Assembly: GCA_037951105.1 (NCBI GenBank)
Contig: JBAMJV010005494.1
Coordinates: forward strand, 1-64,000
DNA: 64,000 bases
Direction of reading: 5' to 3'
Source: Echinarachnius parma
Lineage: Eukaryota; Echinodermata; Echinoidea; Clypeasteroida; Echinarachniidae
Position numbers and translations under genes: made by a program. The notes beneath the pieces were generated by a model. That model was given only the letters and a program-made list of their open reading frames with translations. It did not search any database and was not told the DNA's origin. Of this stretch, positions 55,663 to 64,000 are shown in pieces (position 1 is the first letter of the stretch; each line of letters starts with the position of its first letter).

Positions 55663-55914
55663 TGTGACCCGCTATAGCAAAACCCGGCACTTGTCGGTAA
55701 TTCATGTTTTGAAGAAATGGGCAATTTATGTTCACACAATGTGTATAAAAGACCTACATTATGATTGTAAAATTGAAACAATCATATCTTTGCCAATTAT
55801 TGACCAATTAGTTGAAACAAATCATCAAATGAAAGCTTGTGATGAGGCCTTGGTGAACAAATGTACATTTTGATATTTACCGACAAGTGCCGGGTTTTGC
55901 TATAGCCGGTCACA
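55663..55914. mobile_element. Family I MITE, intact copy (252 bp), TGTGACC ends
   Basis: 'tgtgacccgctatagcaaaa' to 'ttttgctatagccggtcaca', with 'cccggcacttgtcggtaa' and its complement 'taccgacaagtgccggg' inside: terminal inverted repeats of about 40 bp. This copy defines the family used to interpret the split copy at 42668/48059. Confidence 0.9.
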
Positions 55915-56029
55915 AATAAGTCTGCAATGGGATGATATGATTACAATACATGTATAAGGGAATTGGTAATGAAGGCTGTCGGTGCTTCTTCATACATTAT
56001 TGAGTGGAAACCTTTCAAGTATTTACTTT

Positions 56030-56690
56030 TAACAGAACCTAACTGTGAGATTTTCTCTGAACTAAGAGGCTGTTTCGGTGAAGGGGGATGTTTGACTGCA
56101 AATACCATTCTGAGATTGTGTTGTTTTAACGCAGTGAAGATGATTTGATAACATTTGTCACTAATTTTCTAGAACCTAACTGTGTGATTTCTCAGAACTA
56201 AGAGGCCGTTTCGGCAAAGGGGGATGTTTGACTGCAAATACTACCATTCTGAGATTGTGTTGTTTTAATAACACAGTGGAGATTATTTGATAACATTTGT
56301 CACTATTTTTCTAGAACCTAACTGTGTGATCTTTCTGAACTAAGATGCTGTTTCGGTGAAGGGGGATATTTGATTGCAAATATCATGTTGAGATTGTGTT
56401 GATTTAACGCAGGGAAGATGATTTGATAACATTTGTCACTATTTATCTAGAACCTAACTGTGTGATCTTTCTAAGCTAAGAGTGTTTTTTTGTTGGTAAA
56501 GGGGAGGACTTAAATTGCAAATATCATGCTGAGATTTTATTATTTTAACAGGCTGAAGATGTTTTTATTTAGGATAACATTGGTATTTATTTTTCCAAAC
56601 CTAACCGTGTGATTTTTCTGAACTAAGAGGTGTATTGGAAAAGGAGTGATTTGATTGCAAATATCATGGTGAGATTGCTTGATTTAACCC
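56030..56690 (+). repeat. Tandem repeat, about 139-bp unit, 5 copies
   Basis: 'aacctaactgtg.gat' recurs at 56036, 56174, 56315, 56453 and 56596. Each is followed by 'gaactaagagg', 'ggtgaagggggat', 'tgcaaat', 'gagattgtgttg' and 'gataacatttgtcact'. Confidence 0.9.
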
Positions 56691-56691
56691 A

Positions 56692-56880
56692 TTTAAGATC
56701 AATTCGATTTTGGATAGCGTATATTTTTTATAGACCCAAATCTCGAGTCATTTGGGGACCAGTCCTGAATGGGTCCAACATACCCGTGTATTTACGGAAC
56801 CAGACCTGACTGGATGAAAGGTACCCAATTATTTTGTAGACCAGGCCTGTACCCGGATATTCTTTCAGAACCAATCCTGA
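56692..56880. repeat. Run of degenerate family J ends
   Basis: 'ggaccagtcctgaatgggt', 'aaccagacctgactgg', 'agaccaggcctgtacc' and 'gaaccaatcctgaaagg' occur every 40-50 bp, like tandemly repeated family J termini. Confidence 0.55.
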
Positions 56881-56904
56881 AAGGATTAAGTGCCGGCTGG
56901 CCTA

Positions 56905-57857
56905 CATACCAGTCTTGTAACTAAGCTCCCTATGGAGTCTGGTTTACATTACGAGTCACAGTAAGTGATACGTGTGGATGTAATTTGGTATGTACTGTGT
57001 AAACCCGACCAAGGATCAAGAGCAAAAGTTTGTTTGAAATCTGGCACCGATTTCTCATCTCTCCAAGATAGTATCTCTGGTGGGGTTCCAATTCTTTACC
57101 CATAGAAAAATGATTCATTTTGTTACCACATATATGTATTCTATGTAGACTTTGGTTTAAAGGGTACCACCACCCAAAAATAATATTCTTATAAATGAAA
57201 GATAATATCTTTAGTAGTCCATTCCATCAACAAGTTCAACAAAAATATGTTTCCAGAAAAAAAAATGATTGGAAAACGCATCACCATTCTAAAGCATGCG
57301 TTCATGGGTCTGCATGTACAAAGACTACCTTTGTCCAGAGCGAACGAATCGCCTGGGATTCTATTGTCTCCAAACGTACGCGTGAATAAAATTGGCGCAC
57401 TCGCAAATGTTTGGCGCGTACGGAACCATGAAATAATACTGGTTCTGTAAGTGGTGGTAATTAATTGCATTGTTTATGAATTACACAACCCTTTGCAAAA
57501 TGTTGGGTATCTATTTGATATCACAAAACGGTACCAAAACATATAATTATGTGTTTTTCTTTGCCTGGTGGTCCCCTTTAAGTAATATCTGGACCAGTCC
57601 TGAGTAGATAATGTACAAGAAAGTTTGTGGGACCAGTCCTGGATCAAATCAATGCTCCTCCAGTTACCAGTCTTGCAACCAAGCACCCTATATATGTGGT
57701 CTGGTTTACATTACGAGTCACAGTAAGCGATTAGTGTGGATGTAATTTGGTATGTAATGTGTCAACTCTAACTTGGGTCAAGTGTAGTTGTCTGCTTGAA
57801 ATATGGCACCAATTTCTCAGCTTTCCTAGATAACTGCCCCAGCAGGGTTCTATTTTG
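56905..57857 (+). repeat. Direct duplication (about 190 bp each) flanking a family D MITE
   Basis: 'ggtttacattacgagtcaca' occurs at 56940 and 57708, with 'gtgtggatgtaatttggtat', 'gaaat.tggcacc.atttctca' and 'ggttc.a' following in both. Copy spans are about 56909-57100 and 57663-57857. The family D element lies between. Confidence 0.9.
57157..57581 (+). mobile_element. TTAA-bounded MITE, family D copy 2 (425 bp)
   Basis: 'ttaaagggtaccaccaccca' to 'ctggtggtccccttta' plus 'a'. It aligns end to end with 4810-5232, sharing 'gaaagataatatcttta' or its variant, 'tatgtttccag', 'cgcatcaccattc' and 'atatcacaaaacggtaccaa'. Confidence 0.9.
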
Positions 57858-57859
57858 CT

Positions 57860-59190
57860 AACAGGTGAAGTGTGTTACGAATACAAATTGACAATTTACA
57901 ATGTAGGATGCAACAGCATGTGGTGATGGCACACTTTTTGCCCAGCGTGTATTTATTTAACGGATTAACTCAGAATACAAATTGGAATTCAAATCTGGGA
58001 CCCAATGGGACATTGCTGATGTGTGATAGCATACTTGTTGCCATGTGTGTTTCTATTACCTAACATATTACAATTTGCTGTAAAATTTGATTTCAACATC
58101 TAGGTCATGACATAATGACATGCTGATAACAAACTTTCTAGCCCAGTATGTTTCTATTAACTAACATGTTTCAGATTAACTGTGTATAATTTATGAATAC
58201 AAATCTGATTAGAAAATCTAGGACGTAATGTTACAGTTCATGCTGATGGCACACTTTTAGCCCCATGTGTTTCTATTCAGTAATTTATTAAATGTGTATA
58301 AATTGATTCATACAAACTGGAATTCAATTTCTAGGATGTGACATAATGACATGCTGATAACATACTTTCTAGCCCAGTGTGTTTCAATTAACTATTAGTT
58401 AACTATTAGAAACATATGTTTCAGATTAGCTGTGTATAATGAATACAAATCTGATTACAGAATCTAGGACTTGACATAACTATACATGTTGATGGCACAC
58501 ATTCTGCCCAGTGCTTTTGTATTCACTAACACATTAAATGTGTATTATAAATGGATTCATATAAACTGGAATTCAAAATCTAGGATGTGACATAACGGGA
58601 CATGCTGATAACATACTTTCTAGCCCAGTGTGTTTCAATTAACTAACATGTTTCAGATTAGCTACATGTATGTATATATATGAATACAAATCTCGATTAC
58701 AAAATCTAGGACGTAACGTAACAGTACATGCTGATCGCACACATTCTCCTCAGTGCATTTTTATTCAATGACCTATTAAATGTGTATTAAATGGAATCAT
58801 ATAAACTGGAATTCAAAATCTAAGATGTGACATAACGGGACATGCTGATAACATACTTTCTGCCCAGTATGTTTCTATTAACTAACATATGTTTCAGATT
58901 AGCTATTGTATATATGAATACAAATCTGATTACAAAATGTAGGATGTAATGTAACAGTGCATGCTGATTGCTGATGGCACACTTTCAGCCCAGTGTGTTT
59001 CTATTCAGTAACATATTAAATGTGTATAAACTGGACATACTGATGATACAACCTGCACAATTGTCTTGCGCATCATCTCAACTCCCAGGGGAGCATGACA
59101 GCTGAATACAAATTGGAATTAAAACCTAGGATGTGACATTTAGTTAACATGCTGATGACACACTTTATATCTGTACTGGGTTGAATGGAA
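57860..59190 (+). repeat. Higher-order tandem repeat: alternating A and B monomers of about 120 bp
   Basis: About 11 monomers. Type A has 'gctgataacatactttct' and type B 'gctgatggcacactttt' or similar. From 58122 they strictly alternate: A 58122, B 58243, A 58353, B 58491, A 58604, B 58731, A 58848, B 58973. The dimer period is about 231-251 bp. Shared parts include 'agcccagtgtgtttct', 'actaacatgtttcagatta' and 'gaatacaaatctgatta'. Confidence 0.9.
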
Positions 59191-59302
59191 TGCTTGACTT
59201 TCTACAAACCAGCATGCGCAACACAATCATGAAGTGCATTGATCAGCATGAGACTTGTCTTATTAACCTTCTTCTTCCTAGATCCAGAATATTCCAATGA
59301 CG

Positions 59303-59386
59303 TAACCCCTTCGCTTCCAGATTCTGAAATCCCCATAGACTTTGTACAGAACCCACCTGGTTCCCGTAGTCAAGGGGTTAACCCAT
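59303..59386. repeat. Single family K element
   Basis: 'gtaaccccttcgcttccaga', 'gaaatccccatagactttg' and 'agtcaaggggttaac' match K. It abuts the next element at the shared TTAA. Confidence 0.7.
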
Positions 59387-59617
59387 TTGATGACATAAAT
59401 GGTACCCTGGGGTACCAAACGAATATCCGCCATTTTGTTTAATTATTTATTTATTTTTTAGGGCTGTACTGGGGTATAGCGTGCATACTTGCGCGCGCTG
59501 CACTGCATGTACAGCGCAATACGGTTATGCTTCGAGTGGACACAAGATGGCGCTACACAACGCGGTACCCCGGGGTACAACGGTATCCCGGGGTACCGCG
59601 TGTGTCATCATTTAGCA
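59381..59617. mobile_element. GC-rich TIR element with ATGATGACA and GGTACCC motifs (about 235 bp)
   Basis: 'atttgatgacataaatggta' plus 'ccctggggtacc' at the left against 'ggtatcccggggtaccgcgt' and 'gtcatcatttagc' at the right. The central part has GC-rich inverted segments ('tgcgcgcgctgc'). Confidence 0.65.
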
Positions 59618-59799
59618 CTGGTCCTAAAAAATAATTTGGCTTCTTTGGTCTATGAAGAATGCATGTTACATCAAAATCAAATGAACTTGACTTGGTTATT
59701 CCATTCAGCACTGGGTCCAGATAATAATTTGGCTTCATCGATCTATGGAGATTGCATATCATACCGAAATCAAACATTCTTGAATGGGGTAATTATATG

Positions 59800-60320
59800 A
59801 CATGGTGATGACGCAGATTTGTATTTGCATTGCACATGCGTCAATAAGAATCCAGCTATAAGTTTCCAGTGGGAAGACATAAAGGGGATCTTCACTCGAC
59901 CTTAAAATGTTCTCTGGTAAGCTTGGAACAAATAGTTACTATGTTGCTCATATGATATTATAGACCTATTATGTACGTACGAGATCCTCATCCAATACTT
60001 GGCTGGTGAGTATGGAAGATGCTAACAAAGTTTTCTGTTTGTTTTGCTCATGCGTCAATTAGAATCCAGCTAGGCTGCCAGTGTGAAGTACATATTGCAG
60101 CTTACAGATCTAAAGAAGACTGGTCAAGTTCGAAGTGGATCTTCATTCAACCTTGCCCCGTTCAGGATGGACTGATTTTGCGACAACATGCATGTATTCT
60201 CCATAGACCAAAGGCCGAATATTTTCGGGACCCGTCCTGAACGGGTTAAAATGTTAAACGAATAGTTACTATATTTCGCACATGATAAATGGCCTGTTAT
60301 GTATGAGATCCTCATCCCAG
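59800..60320 (+). repeat. Two-copy direct duplication; copy 2 contains a family J insertion
   Basis: Copy 1 (about 59800-60005) and copy 2 (about 60035-60320) share 'catgcgtcaat', 'agaatccagcta', 'ggatcttcact', 'aatagttacta' and 'gagatcctcatcc'. Copy 1 reads 'ccttaaaatgtt' (59901-) where copy 2 has a 97-bp family J element. Confidence 0.85.
60153..60249 (+). mobile_element. Family J element (97 bp) in a TTAA site
   Basis: 'ccccgttcaggatggactga' to 'cgtcctgaacgggttaa', with 'atgtattctccatagacc' in the middle. The paralogous empty site at 59902-59905 shows insertion at TTAA. Confidence 0.85.
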
Positions 60321-60336
60321 CTTGCAGATAATCTGA

Positions 60337-60607
60337 AGTGGCGTAGCAAGGGGGGGGGGGCTCCTGGGCTAGAGCCCCCCTCCCCCCTCCCACCCCCTCA
60401 CACCCCCCCCCCCCCCCCCCCTTCCCCCCTCCCCCTCACCCTCACCCTACTCAGGCCCATGTTTCGTTTTTGTTTTGTTTTTTGCTAGTTGCTGTCTTGT
60501 TAGCTGGTAGTTTTGATTTTATCCAAAAGCTTCCTGGGGCTCCGCTCCCTGGAGCGCTCACAGGATGGAGCCCTCCACCATAGAGAATTCCCTGCTTCGC
60601 CACTGAT
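60337..60607. mobile_element. CAGTGGCGTAGC-type TIR element (about 271 bp)
   Basis: 'aagtggcgtagcaagggg' at the left is inverse to 'cctgcttcgccactg' at the right. G and C tracts fill the left third (60349-60425); 'ctggggctccgctccctgg' is a further inverse match to 'ctcctgggctagagccccc'. Confidence 0.7.
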
Positions 60608-60779
60608 AATCGGCATGTTGGAAGCGGAATCCAACTGGGCAGGTATCCGGGATAAGTGAGAGAATCAGTGCCTGGTTTCAAAGGAGTCTTTCACCTTCCC
60701 AGTTGTGTTAGTGTTTCATACCAAGTTACATCCAGCCCATCACTAACTGTGCCAGGTAATGTGACCCAGGCAACACAGG

Positions 60780-61006
60780 CTAAAGCCCTCCGCACAGAGC
60801 CGACTCTACCCAATCTAACTGGTTTTCAGTCAGTTCAGCTCAGTATGCGTTGCCTCAGGACTCGTGCTTTGCCGGTCAAGAGCTAGTCGGAGATCATTCA
60901 AGGCCGATTCAGCATGTTGAATTGGCTACGACTGAGCGAAACCGACTCTAGCCTGACTGAAAACCAGTCGGATTGGGTCGGGTCGGCTCTGTGTGCGGAG
61001 GGCTTA
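60780..61006. mobile_element. TIR element with TAAAGCCCTCCGCAC ends (about 227 bp)
   Basis: 'taaagccctccgcacagagc' is the near-complement of 'ctctgtgtgcggagggctta'; 'ctggttttcagtcag' and 'ctgactgaaaaccag' continue inward. 60608-60779 shows nothing recognisable. Confidence 0.85.
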
Positions 61007-61099
61007 ACTGTTTACATCAATCGGTGTGGCATCGAGCTAACATTGGTTTTCCTAGTGCTGAACTATTTCTGTCATTTCCCAAAACTACTTCTAACAAAG

Positions 61100-61239
61100 G
61101 GAAACTGACCAGAAATATATAATATAGATGAAAATGATAAATGAAAATGAGCAAAGAAAATGGAGCTTCTCAAGGATTCGAACCCTAGACCTCCAGATTG
61201 CTTGACCAGTGCTCTTACAAACTGAGCTAGAAAGCTCCC
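61100..61239 (-). mobile_element. tRNA-derived SINE, copy 2
   Basis: The minus-strand head (61239 to 61162) has box A 'tagctcagtttgtaagagc' and box B 'gggttcgaatcc'. Acceptor ends 'ggagctt' and 'aagctcc' still pair. The anticodon stem does not pair properly. The tail runs to 'atatttctggtcagtttc' at 61104-61120, shared with copy 1 at 50955-51085. RNA polymerase III promoter boxes look intact by consensus. Confidence 0.8.
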
Positions 61240-61349
61240 CTGTTAGTTTTCTGAAACCCTTTTCTCATCCTTTGGGTTTGTGTCAGGTTTATGATAGCTT
61301 CTGACTGAAATAACACTTAAACTAGCTCATATACATGTATGATGTAATA

Positions 61350-61735
61350 TATCTCTTTAACCCTATCCCTAGGTTAGCTATAATGCCAGTGTAAACAATC
61401 CTTTTATAAACGCATTTAGTGCACACTTTACTACCAGTTAGTACACCCTATACATAACACTGGCATACCACACCAGCTAAAACGTCCTAGCAACTGATCA
61501 ATTACACTACAGCCTCAAACAGGAAATACAAACACATTTATTTTGCTCCAGACTTACAAGTTTATTTACTATTTATCTAGATCTTAACCTAACCCTAACC
61601 CTAACCCAAACATCAATAATGCCAAATGAAACACTCCTCTACACTTGCAGTTTACTACCAGTTAGTACAACACATACATAATCCTGGCATACCAGAGCAG
61701 CTCAAAGGCCCTAGCTACTGATCAGACAGCTCAAG
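61350..61735 (+). repeat. Two-copy direct duplication with a short CCCTAA run
   Basis: 'tttactaccagttagtacac' (61428) and 'tttactaccagttagtacaa' (61651), 'acataa', 'ctggcatacca' and 'ctagc.actgatca' mark the two copies. Three 'ccctaa' units are at 61585-61603. Confidence 0.8.
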
Positions 61736-61910
61736 GCTGATCCGTGGGAATGCACTGGGGTGACAAACACCAGGGAAACCCTCTGTGGTGAAAAGTCTGC
61801 AGCAGTCCAGAGCTGCTTGTTTTTTGTATTTATTTGTTTTGTTTTATTATATTTCTTCTCTCTCTGTAACTCATTTCCATATGCTTTGGCCCTATGTATC
61901 TTTCTAGATT

Positions 61911-62018
61911 CATCCATTCATTCATCCATCCATCCATATTCATCCATCCATCCATCCATCCATCCATCCATCCATCCATCCATCCATCCATCCATCCATC
62001 CATCCATCCATCCATCCC
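61911..62018. repeat. (CATC)n microsatellite
   Basis: About 25 'catc' units with one 'catattcatc' interruption. The reading frames with Ile-His-Pro-Ser or Trp-Met-Asp-Gly repeats across it are simple sequence. Confidence 0.97.
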
Positions 62019-62029
62019 CTGGTCAAAAT

Positions 62030-63010
62030 GAAATTTCAAAAAATATATTTTTTCCCTATTTTTTACTATTTAAAACCTATTTTCTAGCCACTTTGAGGAG
62101 CCGAGCACTATTTAAATCCTATTTTTCTGAAAAAATAGGGAAAAAATAGCATTCTAATTCCTATTTTTTCCCTATTTATTTTTACTCTAATTTTTACAAC
62201 TCTTTTTTTCCTATTTTCTATGACTTTGAGATTTTCGAGTAAATTTATACTATTTTTTTCCTATTTTCTATGACTTGGTGATTTTCGAGTAAATTTATAC
62301 TATTTTTTTCCTATTTTCTGTGACTTGGTAATTTTTGAATAAATTGAAAACTATTTTTTCCATATTTTCTCTGACTTAGTGATTTTAAAGTTAATTGACA
62401 CTATTTTTTCCCTATTTTCTATGACTTGGTGATTTTTGAGTAAGAAACTGAAACTATTTTTTTCCTAGTTTCTATGACTTAGTGATTTTCAAGTAAATTG
62501 AAACTATTTTTTCCCTATTTTCTATGACTTAGTTATTTTCAGGTTATTTGACACTATTTTTTCCCTATTTTCTGTGACTTAGTGATTTTCAATCAAGTAA
62601 ATAGAAACTATTTTATCCCTATTTATTTGGACTTGATTATTTCTACAACAATTTTTAAATATTTTCTACGACTTGGTGATTTTCCAGTGAAACTTTTTTT
62701 TACCTTATTTTGACTTGATGAGCTCATATTAAAAACTATTTGTTTACGATTTTCTATGACTTAGTGATTTGCCAGGAACTGAAACTATTTTATCCTATTT
62801 ATTTTACTTATTGATTGCGATCACTGTTAAGACTATTTTTTTCCTATTTTCTATGACTTAGTGATTTTCGAGTAAATTATTTTTCGCTATATATTTCTTT
62901 CAACTTCAATCCTGACAATATTAAAACTATTTTGGGGTATTTTCTTTGACTTAATCATTTTCTAGTCAATATAATAATTGTTCGTATTTCTTTGAACTTC
63001 AATCCTGACA
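62030..63010 (+). repeat. Minisatellite, about 50-bp unit, roughly 15 or more copies
   Basis: 'ctattttctatgacttagtg' followed by 'attttcgagtaaat' and 'actattttttcc' recurs at about 50-bp steps (62221, 62271, 62321, 62372, 62422 and so on). It decays toward the right end. Flanking short units of 'tattttttccctattt' lead into it. Confidence 0.95.
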
Positions 63011-64000
63011 ATTTCAAATTTATAAAAAAAAATCCTAAGTCAGAAAAAATAGGTTTAAAATAGTGTTGCCAATTTGATGTTCTACCCAAATGTTTTCCCC
63101 CACAATTTCAAAAAATAATTTAACAAAAATGAAGATATACAAATAATGTCATGAAATATTGTATAATTTGCACATGTTTTATACATGAATTTGAACTTCG
63201 TTTAGGTCTTTAAATTTATAAAAAGAAATTCAAATTTAAAACAATCCTTAAATGGTCAAAGCCAACTGTAATTTGAATTTGGCGGTTAAGAGCTAGGCCC
63301 ATATAGGGGGAGGCTTGGATAATTGGTAAGATTTTACTAGAAATTTGTTATTTTGTTGCATGTATTTTATAGACCATATCAGCTAATAATCAGTGACCAT
63401 AGTGATATAACATATTTAATCAGTATAGTTCAATAATTAACTTGTATTTTAACATTTCATGCATGCATGTATACTTGAAAAATTATAACAATGTCCCACC
63501 TACTAGATTTCATGTTAGTATGGCCATGACTGTACCCTTTTTTGAAATTTTCATTGTTTGGCCTTTGATTCTCGGCAGAAAGGTTTTTGTAGTGCCCAAA
63601 AAGACGGTTTCAACAGTCATTTTGTATCTCGAGGTCACGGTCAAGGTCACAGGTCATAAAACAAAGGAAAACAAAGCGATTTTGTATTTCCCAAATAACT
63701 TTGTCCCTGATAGTCCTATAGTATTGGTCTGAAATTTGGAGGAAATTAGCTTCACTATGCATGACTCTACAAGTTGAACTACAGCCATTTCATTACCATT
63801 TACAACAACTGATTTATGAAGCATTAAAGATAAATTTTAATTACGAAACATGATATTGATAATTAAAATATGATTATTCAAATTATACATGCGTGACACA
63901 TATAATTGTAGTTCAGTTTTTTTAAACAGGTGTCCTCTTTGAGTGTGCCAATGTTCAGGTGAATTAAAGAAACTATATAGAGAGTCAGGAAAGGAAATAT
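63011..64000. other. Unassigned AT-rich sequence to the window end
   Basis: No tandem array, terminal repeat or KCNQ-like exon recognised. 63630-63655 has three short 'ggtcacag'-type direct repeats only. Confidence 0.45.

Noticed and set aside
61581-61603. Telomere-like CCCTAA run
   Set aside because: Only three units inside a duplicated intergenic or intronic segment; not a telomere.
61760-62149. Reading frames with Ser-Ile-His-Pro or Trp-Met-Asp-Gly repeats
   Set aside because: They translate the CATC microsatellite; no start context or homology.
50831-64000. Search for the preceding KCNQ exon (FLERP..WK motif before S1)
   Set aside because: No matching coding stretch with a donor was found by eye on the minus strand.

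Overview
The window is eukaryotic, intron-dominated and repeat-dense. I read it as a piece of a marine invertebrate deuterostome genome, most likely a sea urchin or other echinoderm. This is inference from the overall style: AT-rich sequence, many short non-autonomous DNA transposons, long G or C tracts, foldback elements and Penelope-like insertions. No bacterial, plasmid or phage organisation is present, and nearly all short ORFs fall inside repeats.

The only host gene I can support is on the minus strand: two exons of a KCNQ1-like (Kv7.1-type) voltage-gated potassium channel. The upstream exon (50740-50830, 91 bp) encodes S1 and the S1-S2 linker. The next exon (21452-21578, 127 bp) encodes S2 and the S2-S3 linker. 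Both have consensus acceptors and GTGAGT donors, they join in frame, and their lengths equal those I recall for human KCNQ1 exons 2 and 3. Positions 21579-50739 are therefore one 29.2-kb intron. Positions 50831-64000 belong to the upstream intron or 5' region, and 1-21451 to the downstream intron. I did not find the exons before or after these two. Two decayed copies of the 3' end of the 127-bp exon, with its donor region, lie just downstream at 21253-21334 and 21116-21188.

The rest is repeats. (1) Several MITE families end in TTAA followed by A/G-rich termini, some sharing a TTAA with their neighbour. (2) Long-inverted-repeat elements occur at 1969-3332, 9759-10717, 41943-42585, 50104-50600 and 60780-61006. 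(3) There are many tandem arrays with units of about 50 to 470 bp, including a 76-bp array built from a MITE (25757-26300) and a two-variant higher-order array (57860-59190). (4) The centrepiece is a 5.4-kb foldback element (42692-48058). Its arms are built from an exact 198-bp satellite, it lies inside an older MITE, and it is itself interrupted by a palindromic Penelope-like insertion (45378-46551) carrying GIY-YIG endonuclease remnants and a 13-bp target duplication. A second, ORF-less palindrome of the same family with its own 13-bp duplication is at 25448-25743. Both contain a hammerhead-like core whose hairpin shows compensatory changes.

The genes do not form a pathway here. The biological story is a channel gene whose introns have been swollen by mobile and tandem DNA. 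Boundaries of repeats were found by eye and are accurate to a few bases where terminal repeats are quoted, and to tens of bases elsewhere.
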